DNA of 45,613 nucleotides, taken from positions 1 to 45,613 of the forward strand of contig CANGNA010000031.1 in the NCBI GenBank assembly GCA_947455215.1, written 5' to 3'. The position numbers and the translations under genes were made by a program. Below are positions 1-7,353 of this stretch, piece after piece. The notes beneath the pieces are model-generated. The model was not told the origin of the DNA, did not search any database, and was given only the letters and a program-made list of their open reading frames with translations. Source of the DNA: Chitinophagaceae bacterium (GTDB lineage: Bacteria; Bacteroidota; Bacteroidia; Chitinophagales; Chitinophagaceae). Positions within the stretch are counted from its first letter, which is position 1; each line of letters starts with the position of its first letter.

Positions 1-1
1 A

Positions 2-109
2 TGGGACGATAAACAGCATAAACAGCGATTGTACCCGGGTAAGTATACCTTATATATAGGTAGCAATGCAGAAGACGAAGCTGTTAAGTATGACTTTGAA
101 GTGAAGTAA
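2..109 (+). CDS. C-terminal end of an unidentified protein (partial)
   Basis: An open frame enters from the left edge and stops at TAA 107-109, giving 35 residues that end in PGKYTLYIGSNAEDEAV followed by YDFEVK. A 'PGxYTLYIG' strand near the C-terminus resembles the last strands of a fibronectin-III/immunoglobulin-like domain such as those closing some glycoside hydrolases, but this is too little to name the protein. It converges on the minus gene ending at 120 with only 10 bases between the stops. Confidence 0.5.
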   Translation, partial: WDDKQHKQRLYPGKYTLYIGSNAEDEAVKYDFEVK

Positions 110-119
110 CTCGCAGCTA

Positions 120-1199
120 TTAATAATCCTGCCCTTTATAATACACCTTGAAGATGCCCTGCCCTATCTGGTAGGTGATCACGTCATAGTTCAGTTGCCA
201 GTTCGATAGGTCGGCATTGGTCACATCATATACCTCACCTTCTGTGAACAGGCGTAGTGTATTACTGCTGTTGATATACGCCAGCGAGTTGTACTGTATG
301 ATAACACCATCGGGGTAGTAGCTCTCCATATCTGTAACCTCACCCTTGTAGAACACTTTAAAATAGCCTGAAGGATCTTTATAGGAAACGATATTATCTA
401 CCACCTGGTAAGTAGGATTGAAGAAGCCCAGGGTGCGCACGCTATCGCCATAGAATATCTTGTAGTACCCATCGCTGCTTACAAATGCCACCACATTATC
501 ACCTACGTGGTACGACTGCGGCGGGAAGTTATCTATAGTAAACGTCTGCCCGTTGTGGAATATCTTGAACCTGCGGTCAGCATCCACATAGGCCACCGTG
601 TTACGCCCAGCTTCGAAACTGCTCACCGGGTAATCTTCCTGCGCAATACGTACACCACGGTAAAATATGCGGAACTGGTTGGCGAAGTTGTTGTAGGCAA
701 TAATATTATCGCTCACGCTCAACCCCGACAATACACTATCCGGCACAAACGATTCCAGCTGGGTTATCTGTCCGTTATAGTACACCTTGTAATCGCTCTT
801 CAAACCATCCAGGTACATCACCAGGCTATCGCCTATATAGTACTGGTCGCATACCGGTGTCAGGTTTTTGGTTACGCCTCGGTCAAATACATTCAGCGAT
901 TTCTGGTTAAGGAAAACCACCAGGTTGTCTGTGGCAAAAAAAGCATTGGTGAAGCCGGTGTTCACCTTCATGGTAGCATGGTTATAATATACCTTGAAGG
1001 TGCGGGAATTATCCAGGTAAGGGACTGCGGTACGCCCGGTCTTAAGCAGTGTGGGCGGCATGTAGTCTATCTTATGTAACATGCCCTTGTCCCAAAGCAT
1101 CAATTCGTTCTGCAGGTTGGTGTAGGCTGCATAAGGTTGTGCGAATGCGGAAGATAGCGCAAGCAGTAAAAAAGGTATAAGGATAGTTATGCGCCGCAT
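120..1199 (-). CDS. Secreted repeat protein of unknown function
   Basis: About 359 residues. I start it at the ATG 1197-1199 because MRRITILIPFLLLALSSAFA is a clean Sec signal peptide ending before Gln-Pro; an in-frame ATG 12 codons upstream would spoil it. The mature part is built from about seven imperfect repeats of 40-50 residues, each ending in a strand like 'YKVYYNGQ', 'FKIFHNGQ' or 'FKVFYKGE' followed by a short acidic/aromatic segment, and starting with 'VGDNVVAF' or 'VVDNIVSY'. That spacing suggests an all-beta propeller-like or solenoid fold. There is no sorting tail or catalytic motif. Probably periplasmic or outer-surface. Function unknown. Confidence 0.75.
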   Translation of the reverse strand: MRRITILIPFLLLALSSAFAQPYAAYTNLQNELMLWDKGMLHKIDYMPPTLLKTGRTAVPYLDNSRTFKVYYNHATMKVNTGFTNAFFATDNLVVFLNQKSLNVFDRGVTKNLTPVCDQYYIGDSLVMYLDGLKSDYKVYYNGQITQLESFVPDSVLSGLSVSDNIIAYNNFANQFRIFYRGVRIAQEDYPVSSFEAGRNTVAYVDADRRFKIFHNGQTFTIDNFPPQSYHVGDNVVAFVSSDGYYKIFYGDSVRTLGFFNPTYQVVDNIVSYKDPSGYFKVFYKGEVTDMESYYPDGVIIQYNSLAYINSSNTLRLFTEGEVYDVTNADLSNWQLNYDVITYQIGQGIFKVYYKGQDY

Positions 1200-1246
1200 T
1201 AAAAGGACTATTGTGTTAGCTGTGAAATTAAGCAATTAGCTTAAAT

Positions 1247-1274
1247 AAAAAAGCCAGCCTGAGAACAGGCCAGC
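1247..1274 (-). terminator. Rho-independent terminator, distal copy
   Basis: Read on the minus strand, a 9-bp stem (arms 1266-1274 and 1253-1261, two G-U pairs, TTCT loop) is followed at once by six T (1252-1247). The wobble pairs would be C-A mismatches on the + strand, so the minus strand is the functional one. It lies in a 53-bp unit repeated at 1380-1432. Confidence 0.65.
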
Positions 1275-1432
1275 CCCTATAAACCCTATCACTATGAAAA
1301 TCTTTGCAAACAGAAGGTTTGCTTAATTCGTTCAAAGCTTTTTAATTAAAAATCATTCACTCAAAGTGGAAGGTCTTTTAAAAAGCCAGCCTGAGAACAG
1401 GCCAGCCCCTATAAACCCTATCACCATGAAAA
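1248..1432. repeat. Two direct 53-bp units (1248-1300 and 1380-1432)
   Basis: The units are identical except for one T/C difference just before an ATG. Each holds the hairpin described as a terminator, then the + strand sequence CCTATAAACCCTATCAC, then ATGAAAA. On the + strand each ATG opens a mini-ORF (1294-1326, MKIFANRRFA; 1426-1455, MKTSLYREL). Together they fill most of the 347-base gap between infC and the next gene (1200-1546), in which I see no longer gene and no rpmI. Confidence 0.7.
1380..1406 (-). terminator. Rho-independent terminator of infC
   Basis: Same hairpin as at 1247-1274: minus-strand arms 1398-1406 and 1385-1393, then five T (1384-1380). It is the first terminator met by transcripts leaving infC, whose stop is at 1547. 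Confidence 0.65.
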
Positions 1433-1546
1433 CTTCTTTATATAGAGAGCTATAATTGTTCCTGATTACTTAACGATACAAATGTAAGTAGCAATTTGAT
1501 ACCCGCAAAGTTTTTTTGAAAAAAACTTTACTCTTTAACAACTTAT

Positions 1547-2110
1547 TTACTTTGCACCTTTCTTCTTCGGCGAGAAGATAACCAGCATACGCTTGCCTTC
1601 CATTTTTGGCATAGACTCCAGTCCGCCAAACTCGGCCAGGCGCTCTGCAAATTTCAGCAGCAACAGCTCGCCACGCTCCTGGAACATGATGGCACGTCCC
1701 TTGAACTGTACATAGCATTTTACCTTATTACCTTCCTGCAGGAACTTTTCCGCATGCTTGGCTTTAAAGTCAAAGTCATGGTCATCAGTGTTCGGGGTAA
1801 AGCGTATCTCTTTTACCTCGCTCTGCTTGGCCTTAGCTTTTTGCTCTTTATCTTTCTTCTTCTTCTCGTAAAGGAACTTTTTGTAGTCTATCAGCTTGCA
1901 CACCGGGGGAACGGCATTAGGCGATATTTCCACAAGATCTACTTCCTGCGCCTGCGCCATTTTAATGGCTTCGGCGATAGGATAGATGCCGGGTTCGATG
2001 TTCTCACCGATCACACGCACCTGCAGGGCAGTGATCTCATTGTTTAAGCGATGCTCATTTTGTGGCAGCCTGGGCTTGAAAAACGGTTTAGCCTTTGGTC
2101 TTTTCTGCAT
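1547..2110 (-). CDS. infC: Translation initiation factor IF-3
   Basis: 187 residues, normal for IF-3. The N-terminal domain has the 'RLNNEITALQVRVIGEN' signature (about residues 21-37) and 'VDLVEISPNAVPPVCKLIDY' around 58-77; a lysine-rich linker follows, and the C-terminal domain shows 'KEIRFTPNTDDHDFDFK' and 'KVKCYVQFKGRAI'. IF-3 binds the 30S subunit, blocks premature 50S joining and proofreads start-codon selection. In most Bacteroidetes the order is thrS-infC-rpmI-rplT; here a HigBA module separates it from thrS, and two terminators and an unrelated gene lie where rpmI-rplT would be. It has its own promoter (2134-2166). The ATG 2108-2110 gives a normal N-terminus; some relatives use AUU. 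Confidence 0.97.
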   Translation of the reverse strand: MQKRPKAKPFFKPRLPQNEHRLNNEITALQVRVIGENIEPGIYPIAEAIKMAQAQEVDLVEISPNAVPPVCKLIDYKKFLYEKKKKDKEQKAKAKQSEVKEIRFTPNTDDHDFDFKAKHAEKFLQEGNKVKCYVQFKGRAIMFQERGELLLLKFAERLAEFGGLESMPKMEGKRMLVIFSPKKKGAK

Positions 2111-2133
2111 TAAGTGTTTTTAAAGTTTATTGG

Positions 2134-2166
2134 CAAAAATAAAATATTTGCGCTGTAATTGTCAAA
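2134..2166 (-). promoter_or_regulatory. Promoter of infC
   Basis: On the minus strand, TTTG (2166-2163), 21 nt, then TATTTTTG (2141-2134), an exact match to the Bacteroidetes -7 consensus TAnnTTTG. The start codon is 23 bases further on. It makes infC independent of thrS and higBA transcription. Confidence 0.65.
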
Positions 2167-2231
2167 GCTATGTATAAAAATTTAATTCGCATTCCCGGCA
2201 CCTGCAAACTAACGTTATTATTATTAAAAAA

Positions 2232-2651
2232 TCAGGCAGCTTTGGTGTGTTCCGTCGATGTCCTGATCACCGTAGCAAGATCATATGGCTTATTAAATGC
2301 CTCTTGTGACACACAAAAACGAGTAGCAAGCTTGCTTGCAACATCTTTGGACAGGCGCTTTTTATAATTCAGTATTTCGGACACATGACTTTTACTTATG
2401 TTCAAAATATCTGCCAGATCCTTTGCTTTCAGGTTATTCTCGTCCATCAAATATTTTAAAAGAGCGATGGGGTCAATATCTGAATATTCAGCGTGTTCTT
2501 CATCCCACTTTTCTATTAGTAGCGTAAGTAGTTCTATCTCATCTTCCACATCTCCCCCTTGATCTTCCGGCTTAATGATCTGCTGCAGTATTTTACAATA
2601 CTGATCGTACTGCTCCCTGCTTTTGATCACCTTATATTTCAACGCACTCAT
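2232..2651 (-). CDS. higA: Antitoxin HigA, XRE-family HTH
   Basis: 139 residues, the size of E. coli HigA, with the same layout: an acidic N-terminal half (about 1-70) followed by an XRE-type helix-turn-helix near 74-112 ('LKAKDLADILNISKSHVSEI', then 'KRLSKDVASKLATRF'). It should bind and neutralise HigB and, through the HTH, repress its own operon. It lies 5 bases after higB, the reversed toxin-first order typical of higBA. A likely operator is the palindrome at 3005-3036. Confidence 0.85.
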   Translation of the reverse strand: MSALKYKVIKSREQYDQYCKILQQIIKPEDQGGDVEDEIELLTLLIEKWDEEHAEYSDIDPIALLKYLMDENNLKAKDLADILNISKSHVSEILNYKKRLSKDVASKLATRFCVSQEAFNKPYDLATVIRTSTEHTKAA

Positions 2652-2656
2652 ATAAA

Positions 2657-2989
2657 CTAGTATTTATTGATCGTATATTGTTCTTTCCGCTTGCACATCT
2701 CTGTATATGCCGCATGTGTACCTATCCAGCATATGAAAAGATGTACTCTTTTATTTCCAAATACATACTCACAAACCAGCCTGTAATTGTTCCCTCCTAT
2801 ATTGAACACAATTCTATTTACTCCGTTCCCCAGATTATCTGCATTACCGAATGTTGCTAAAATGTCTTTAGGCTCCTTCCAGTCTGCCACTTTTATAGCT
2901 TTCAGCCAATTATCAAGCCCCACTCTACTCTGCGCATTAGCTGCTACAAAATCATGTATCGTCTGTATCTTGATCAGATGCACTTTCAT
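2657..2989 (-). CDS. higB: Toxin HigB, ribosome-dependent mRNA interferase
   Basis: 110 residues. The pattern 'DWKEPKDILATFGNADNL', then 'NRIVFNIGGNNYRLVCEYVF', then 'VHLFICWIGTHAAYTEM' matches the E. coli-type HigB_toxin family of the RelE superfamily, which cleaves mRNA on the translating ribosome. The late 'HLFICWIGTHAAYT' strand carries the conserved His expected at the active site. First gene of the higBA operon, 71 bases after the thrS stop. Position between thrS and infC points to insertion into a housekeeping operon. Substrate preference cannot be judged from sequence. Confidence 0.85.
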   Translation of the reverse strand: MKVHLIKIQTIHDFVAANAQSRVGLDNWLKAIKVADWKEPKDILATFGNADNLGNGVNRIVFNIGGNNYRLVCEYVFGNKRVHLFICWIGTHAAYTEMCKRKEQYTINKY

Positions 2990-3004
2990 GGCTTATGTAA
3001 AAGT

Positions 3005-3036
3005 AAGAAAAGTTCGCAAAATTGCGAACTTTTCTT
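3005..3036. promoter_or_regulatory. Long palindrome: HigA operator and/or thrS terminator
   Basis: Two perfect 15-bp arms (3005-3019 and 3022-3036; core GTTCGCAA/TTGCGAAC) around AA. On the minus strand a possible promoter, TTG then 17 nt then CAATTTTG, has its -7 element inside the palindrome, as expected for an autoregulated higBA operator. The arm ends in TTTTCTT, so the RNA could also act as a terminator behind thrS. Both uses fit. Confidence 0.65.
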
Positions 3037-3060
3037 TTAAACAATCCAGTTAAAGCAATA

Positions 3061-5010
3061 TTAATTCCTGTGTTTACCCTTCATCTGTTCCTTCACTAGG
3101 GCACGCATCTCGGCGGCAAATTCGGCTACGGGCACTGCGCCCTTGTCGCCTTCGCCGTGCTTACGCACTGCTACCATGCCGTCTGCAGCTTCTTTCTCAC
3201 CTACTATTAGCATGTAAGGCACTTTCATCATTTCGGTGTCGCGGATCTTACGGCCTATCTTTTCGCTACGGTCGTCTATCTCAGCACGAATGTCTTCTGC
3301 GGCCAGCTCGCGTTTTACCTGCTCTGCATACTCATTATACTTATCGCTGATCGGCAATATTTTCACCTGTGTAGGTGCCAACCACAGCGGGAAGTTACCA
3401 CCGCAGTGTTCCAGCAATACGGCTATAAAGCGCTCCATAGAGCCAAATGGTGCACGGTGTATCATTACCGGGCGCTTGCGGGTATTGTCGCTGTCTACAT
3501 ACTCCAGCTCAAAGCGCTCCGGCAGGTTGTAGTCCACCTGAATGGTACCCAACTGCCAGCGGCGGCCCAGCGCATCCTTCACCATAAAGTCCAGCTTAGG
3601 ACCATAGAATGCGGCTTCGCCGTATTCGGTAACTGTATTGAGGCCTTTTTCTGCTGCGGCTTCTATAATGGCGTTCTCAGATATTTCCCAATTGGCCTCG
3701 CTACCTATGTACTTGCTGCGGTCTTCCTGGTCGCGCAGGGATATCTGAGCTGTATATTCAGAGAAACCCAGCGATTCGAACACATATAATACCAGGTCGA
3801 TCACCTTCTTGAACTCGTTCTTTACCTGCTCCGGCATGCAGAAGAGGTGCGCATCGTCCTGAGTAAAGCCGCGCACGCGGGTAAGGCCATGCAGCTCACC
3901 GCTCTGCTCGTAGCGGTACACGGTACCGAACTCAGCAAGGCGCAGTGGCAGGTCCTTATAAGAACGTGGCGATGATTTGTATATCTCGCAGTGGTGCGGG
4001 CAGTTCATCGGTTTCAGCATGAACTCTTCGCCTTCCTGTGGTGTAGTTATTGGGCGGAAGCTATCCTTACCATACTTCTCCCAGTGACCTGAAGTAACAT
4101 AGAGCTGCTTGCTGCCAATGTGCGGCGTAATAACCGGCAGGTAGCCTGTTTCTATCTGCGCCTTCTGCAGGAACTGCTGCAGCCTTTCGCGGAGCATAGC
4201 GCCCTTTGGCAGCCATAAAGGCAGGCCGCTGCCTACCTTCTCGGAGAAGGTGAACAATTCCAGTTCCTTGCCCAGCTTGCGATGGTCGCGCTTCTTAGCT
4301 TCTTCCATCAGCAATATGTACTCATCCAGTTCCTTCTGGCTTGGGTAAGTAACGCCGTAGATGCGGGTAAGCATCTTGTTCTTTTCGTTACCGCGCCAGT
4401 AAGCACCTGCAATATTGGTAAGCTTTATAGCCTTGATAAAGCCAGTATTAGGGATGTGCGGACCACGGCACAGGTCGGTAAAATCGCCCTGTGTGTAGAA
4501 GGTGATGCTGCCATCATCCAGGCCGTCTATCAACTCCAGCTTGTACTGATCGCCTTTTTCTGTAAAGTAAGCCAGGGCATCGCTCTTAGATACATCCTTA
4601 CGAACGTATTCAGACTTTTTACCTGCCAGCTCCTTCATTTTGGCTTCTATCTTCTTCAGGTCTTCCTCGGTGATGCTGCGATCGCCCAGGTCTATATCGT
4701 AGTAAAAGCCTGTTTCTATACTTGGGCCTATACCCAGCTTTACGCCGGGGTACAGTGCTTCAAGCGCCTCTGCCATAAGGTGTGCGCTGGAGTGCCAGAA
4801 AGTAGATCTGCCTTCTTTGTTGTCCCATGTCAGCAGCTTCAGCGATGCGTCGTTATTAATAGGGCGCGAAGCATCCCATACTTCGCCGTTCACTTCGGCT
4901 GCCAGCACTTTACGTGCCAGGCCTTCACTTATCGATCTGGCTATATCGCCCGCCGATACGCCCGCTTCATATTCGCGTACGGCACCATCGGGTAAGGTAA
5001 TTTTGATCAT
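3061..5010 (-). CDS. thrS: Threonyl-tRNA synthetase
   Basis: 649 residues, the full family length. Domains in order: TGS domain (about 1-60), the editing domain with '[17 protein letters not shown]' (HxxxH, about 73-90), the class II catalytic core with '[10 protein letters not shown]' (zinc-binding Cys and His), motif 2 around '[15 protein letters not shown]', motif 3 '[13 protein letters not shown]', and the C-terminal anticodon-binding domain from '[13 protein letters not shown]'. It charges tRNA-Thr and edits Ser-tRNA-Thr in the cytoplasm. No damaged motif is visible. It is the first gene of the thrS-higBA-infC minus-strand cluster. Confidence 0.98.
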   Translation of the reverse strand: MIKITLPDGAVREYEAGVSAGDIARSISEGLARKVLAAEVNGEVWDASRPINNDASLKLLTWDNKEGRSTFWHSSAHLMAEALEALYPGVKLGIGPSIETGFYYDIDLGDRSITEEDLKKIEAKMKELAGKKSEYVRKDVSKSDALAYFTEKGDQYKLELIDGLDDGSITFYTQGDFTDLCRGPHIPNTGFIKAIKLTNIAGAYWRGNEKNKMLTRIYGVTYPSQKELDEYILLMEEAKKRDHRKLGKELELFTFSEKVGSGLPLWLPKGAMLRERLQQFLQKAQIETGYLPVITPHIGSKQLYVTSGHWEKYGKDSFRPITTPQEGEEFMLKPMNCPHHCEIYKSSPRSYKDLPLRLAEFGTVYRYEQSGELHGLTRVRGFTQDDAHLFCMPEQVKNEFKKVIDLVLYVFESLGFSEYTAQISLRDQEDRSKYIGSEANWEISENAIIEAAAEKGLNTVTEYGEAAFYGPKLDFMVKDALGRRWQLGTIQVDYNLPERFELEYVDSDNTRKRPVMIHRAPFGSMERFIAVLLEHCGGNFPLWLAPTQVKILPISDKYNEYAEQVKRELAAEDIRAEIDDRSEKIGRKIRDTEMMKVPYMLIVGEKEAADGMVAVRKHGEGDKGAVPVAEFAAEMRALVKEQMKGKHRN

Positions 5011-5032
5011 AATTATTTTATTATAAAGATTG

Positions 5033-5040
5033 CAAAGGTA
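5033..5040 (-). promoter_or_regulatory. -7 element of the thrS promoter
   Basis: Minus strand TACCTTTG (5040-5033), an exact TAnnTTTG, 23 bases before the ATG. About 19 nt upstream lies a T-rich stretch instead of a clear TTTG -33 box; it coincides with the terminator of the preceding gene. Confidence 0.6.
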
Positions 5041-5056
5041 CGAATGAAAAAATTGC

Positions 5057-5090
5057 TATAAAAAAACCACCGGCGCAGGGGCTGGTGGTT
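5057..5090 (-). terminator. Terminator of the 5114-5710 lipoprotein gene
   Basis: Minus strand hairpin AACCACC...GGTGGTT (5090-5065) extended by a C-G and a G-U pair, followed by a run of T (5066-5061 and on). It stops transcription before the thrS promoter. Confidence 0.75.
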
Positions 5091-5113
5091 TCCTGTCGCG
5101 CGACGAAATGTTA

Positions 5114-5710
5114 TTAGTGCGTGTACGTAGACTTGAACACGAATGTATCAGGCTTGAGCACGGGGGCGCTGAAATTGCCGCCCGTAGAATCGTAATACCT
5201 GGCCACCAGGGTATATTCTAATGTAAATGAGTTGTCTGTTACATTAGATATTTTGGCATCCCTGATATTGTTGATGTATGAAGTAGCCGTATCGTAGGTG
5301 ACATAGTAACCCGTTGAGCCTGTAACAGGGTTAAGTGTCAACCCTACCGAATCGACCACCTTATATATATTGAACAGATCGATGTTCTGATCGATGTTCT
5401 TCAGCTGCCATATAAAGTTCACAGAATCGGGCTCTGATGCCAGGCAACGGTTGGTGCTGTTGTACACCACGCCCCTGTTGGATGAATCGAAAAAGATGGT
5501 GTTGTCGCGGAGGCATACCCTCCTGAGGTCAGGGTAATAGGTATGGTCTGCACGTTGACCGTTAAGGCCGCGGATGTTAACGGTGCCGGAGCTGAGCTTC
5601 CACTTGCCGGTGCGCAGCTTAGTGATAACATCGGCCTGCGGATCAGGTGTTTTATTACAGGCAAAGAAAATTGCCGGTAGGGCCAGCAAGAGTAGTAATG
5701 CTCTCCTCAT
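5114..5710 (-). CDS. Small lipoprotein of unknown function
   Basis: 198 residues. The N-terminus MRRALLLLLALPAIFFAC is a lipoprotein signal with the acceptor Cys at residue 18. The mature part starts with an Asn/Pro-rich tether, then 'LRTGKWKLSSGTVNIRG', which resembles the first strand of lipocalin-like small Bacteroidetes lipoproteins, and continues as alternating beta strands with no catalytic motif. Likely attached to the periplasmic side or outer membrane. It has its own promoter and terminator and is the last host gene before the prophage. Confidence 0.75.
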   Translation of the reverse strand: MRRALLLLLALPAIFFACNKTPDPQADVITKLRTGKWKLSSGTVNIRGLNGQRADHTYYPDLRRVCLRDNTIFFDSSNRGVVYNSTNRCLASEPDSVNFIWQLKNIDQNIDLFNIYKVVDSVGLTLNPVTGSTGYYVTYDTATSYINNIRDAKISNVTDNSFTLEYTLVARYYDSTGGNFSAPVLKPDTFVFKSTYTH

Positions 5711-5743
5711 ATAGTTATAATATTTCTATCTTATTTTAAAGCA

Positions 5744-5773
5744 TAAAGCTACTAAATATATTGGTGTTGCAAA
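5744..5773 (-). promoter_or_regulatory. Promoter of the 5114-5710 lipoprotein gene
   Basis: Minus strand TTTG (5773-5770), 18 nt, then TAGCTTTA (5751-5744), one mismatch from TAnnTTTG, 34 bases before the ATG at 5710. Confidence 0.45.
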
Positions 5774-5801
5774 AAAGCAGGGGTAGGATGATGGGGATTA
5801 T

Positions 5802-5836
5802 TGTCTGAATCAGGATGGTCAGTATTTAACTATTAA
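5802..5836. repeat. Dispersed repeat, 'TGTCTGAATCAGGATGG' family (host copy)
   Basis: TGTCTGAATCAGGATGGTCAG plus a TTTAA-containing tail. A second copy sits inside the prophage at 12576-12617. This motif family is familiar to me from intergenic regions of Bacteroidetes chromosomes. Confidence 0.6.
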
Positions 5837-5875
5837 TAGTATTGAACGAAAAAAAATGAAGCAAACTAAGGGGGG

Positions 5876-5978
5876 TAAAACGAAAGAGATTAAAAGAATA
5901 AAATGTATATATCGCGCAAAATATGCGCTGGTAGCGGGTTTGGGCAGAATTGGCAAAGTGGCGAATTAAAAACGAACG
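5876..5978 (+). other. Candidate left-end transposase binding sites
   Basis: TAAAACGAAAGAG (5876-5888) and TAAAAACGAACG (5967-5978) are oriented inward; an inverted relative, TAAAAACGAAAGAG on the minus strand, lies at 42962-42975 near the right end. Mu ends likewise contain several short CGAAA-type MuA sites. The stretch 5711-6043 holds only the host promoter and repeat, these sites and the hairpin at 6009-6040. Confidence 0.45.
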
Positions 5979-6008
5979 GCTTTAATTGCTTGAATTCAGC
6001 TTTAACCG

Positions 6009-6040
6009 GAAGGGCTTTAAACGATGTTTAAAGCCCTTTT
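6009..6040 (+). terminator. Left copy of a 32-nt terminator hairpin
   Basis: Perfect 11-bp arms (GGGCTTTAAAC/GTTTAAAGCCC) around GAT, followed by TTTT on the + strand. The 32 bases are identical to 42609-42640. Here the + strand terminator would block rightward transcripts from entering the repressor gene antisense. Confidence 0.7.
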
Positions 6041-6043
6041 GCT

Positions 6044-6997
6044 TTAATGGCCTTCTGGGATACCCAGTTTCTTCATCAGTTCGTATTTAAATATCTCCAG
6101 ATCGCTGACGCGCTTGTAGATTTCGGCTGGCTCGGAGAGGTCGGAGGATACCTTAAGATTTACGTACCATATCTCCTGCACGTCGGCTGGATCAAGTTCC
6201 TTTATCGGGTAGTCCTGGCGATGGGTGATGGTATCGGATTTGAGGTATAAACAGCCGCGCTCTTTTACCCTATTCAGTAACCTTTTTATTAGCACGCCAT
6301 CGGTTGTAACTATAACGTGGACGCGGTTTTCGCGGATTTGATCAATTGATGGAACCCACTCACCTATCACCCTATCACGATCACTCAAAGTGCCTGACAT
6401 AGATAGCCCTTCAACCTCGAACATACGGTATGTGGAGTTGTTGAGACCAGGCATGCGAAAGGTGGGTAAAGTCTCTATAAATTCCTTGTCTCCATGCCCC
6501 AGCAGATAGCCTGCCCTGGCCTTCACCGGTACGTACACGATGTTGTCTATACCGTGCTCATTAATCGTGACAATACGCGGCATTCTGGAGGTATATATTG
6601 CCTCCTCTTCTGATGTTATATTTTCTTTATTTGACGCTTTCCTATAGCCCAATTTGTTAGTTGGGGATAGTGTTGCGGATAGAGTTGGGGACGGATTGAC
6701 CTCTTTTGGAGTCCCGGGTATCTGCTCATTAACAACGGAATCGCCTTGATTATCGCGATTTGCATCGGGGGTATTGCTCATTTTACCCTTGCCATTTATC
6801 AGCCACTGGATATTAAGCCATTCAAACTTGTTTGAAATGTCTTGGATCACGTCGAAGCTCGGCTTAGCGTCACCGTCTCTTAATAAACGGTAAATCTTTT
6901 CAGGCTGTTCGTACTCCAACAGCTTACTAAATCCTAATGGATTGGTTTCCAATACGGTTATTACCTGGTGTAGTCGGTCTTTGAATGTTGTCGCCAT
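6044..6997 (-). CDS. Prophage repressor, LexA/CI-like with S24 peptidase domain
   Basis: 317 residues. The N-terminal 70 form a DNA-binding domain of the phage CI type ('LGFSKLLEYEQPEKIYRLLR'). A Ser/Asn/Pro-rich linker runs to about 150. The C-terminal S24 autoprotease domain has a likely cleavage site Ala162-Gly163 ('KARAGYLLG'), nucleophile Ser199 in 'EGLSMSG' and general base Lys238 in 'GVLIKRL'. RecA-triggered self-cleavage, as in LexA and lambda CI, would connect induction to DNA damage; that contrasts with the Mu c repressor, which lacks this domain. Divergent from the early operon across the palindromic operator at 7023-7053. Confidence 0.88.
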   Translation of the reverse strand: MATTFKDRLHQVITVLETNPLGFSKLLEYEQPEKIYRLLRDGDAKPSFDVIQDISNKFEWLNIQWLINGKGKMSNTPDANRDNQGDSVVNEQIPGTPKEVNPSPTLSATLSPTNKLGYRKASNKENITSEEEAIYTSRMPRIVTINEHGIDNIVYVPVKARAGYLLGHGDKEFIETLPTFRMPGLNNSTYRMFEVEGLSMSGTLSDRDRVIGEWVPSIDQIRENRVHVIVTTDGVLIKRLLNRVKERGCLYLKSDTITHRQDYPIKELDPADVQEIWYVNLKVSSDLSEPAEIYKRVSDLEIFKYELMKKLGIPEGH

Positions 6998-7022
6998 TTC
7001 AAGAAAGTTTGAAAAAAAGTTT

Positions 7023-7061
7023 CAAACATGTTTGTTTGTTTCAAACATGTTTGTATTTTTG
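7023..7061 (+). promoter_or_regulatory. Early promoter with twin repressor operators
   Basis: CAAACATGTTTG, a perfect 12-bp palindrome, occurs at 7023-7034 and 7042-7053, start to start 19 bases (about two helical turns). The + strand promoter is threaded through them: TTTG 7031-7034, 19 nt, TATTTTTG 7054-7061 (exact TAnnTTTG). Repressor on either site would cover it. A weaker related element lies at about 7000-7022, nearer the repressor start. Confidence 0.8.
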
Positions 7062-7092
7062 TACCCAATAGCGATAGAACGGGTACAAAGAT

Positions 7093-7329
7093 ATGAGAAA
7101 TAACACATCAAATAACAATAATACGCGAATTGAAGTAGGTGTCGATTTTCAACTGCCTGCAAAGTTGGTTGCTGCAGTAGCTAGCTGCGATATAGAAACA
7201 GTTAAGGCAGCACGTAAGGGAACCAGAGTAACCGGGCCAAAAGCAAGTAAAGCCGCCAAAGCTGACGTGCTTTTGCAACAGGGTATGAGCAATTTGATAG
7301 CCGAAGTAAAGCGTGTTGTGAACATTTAA
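7093..7329 (+). CDS. Small early protein in the ner position
   Basis: 78 residues, first gene of the rightward early operon, 31 bases after the -7 element. Asn-rich start, then a basic helical stretch ('VKAARKGTRVTGPKASKAAK') and an amphipathic C-terminal helix. By position it corresponds to Mu ner, a regulator of the early operon, but I cannot see a clear helix-turn-helix, so function is open. Confidence 0.65.
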   Translation: MRNNTSNNNNTRIEVGVDFQLPAKLVAAVASCDIETVKAARKGTRVTGPKASKAAKADVLLQQGMSNLIAEVKRVVNI

Positions 7330-7353
7330 CCATGGGTAAAAACAAGGTTCGTT

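Noticed and set aside
507-1079. 190-residue + strand frame opposite the secreted repeat protein
   Set aside because: Mirror of a repetitive gene; no start signal or domain; the minus frame has a signal peptide and clear repeats.
4282-4995. 237-residue + frame opposite thrS
   Set aside because: Antisense of a fully conserved synthetase gene.
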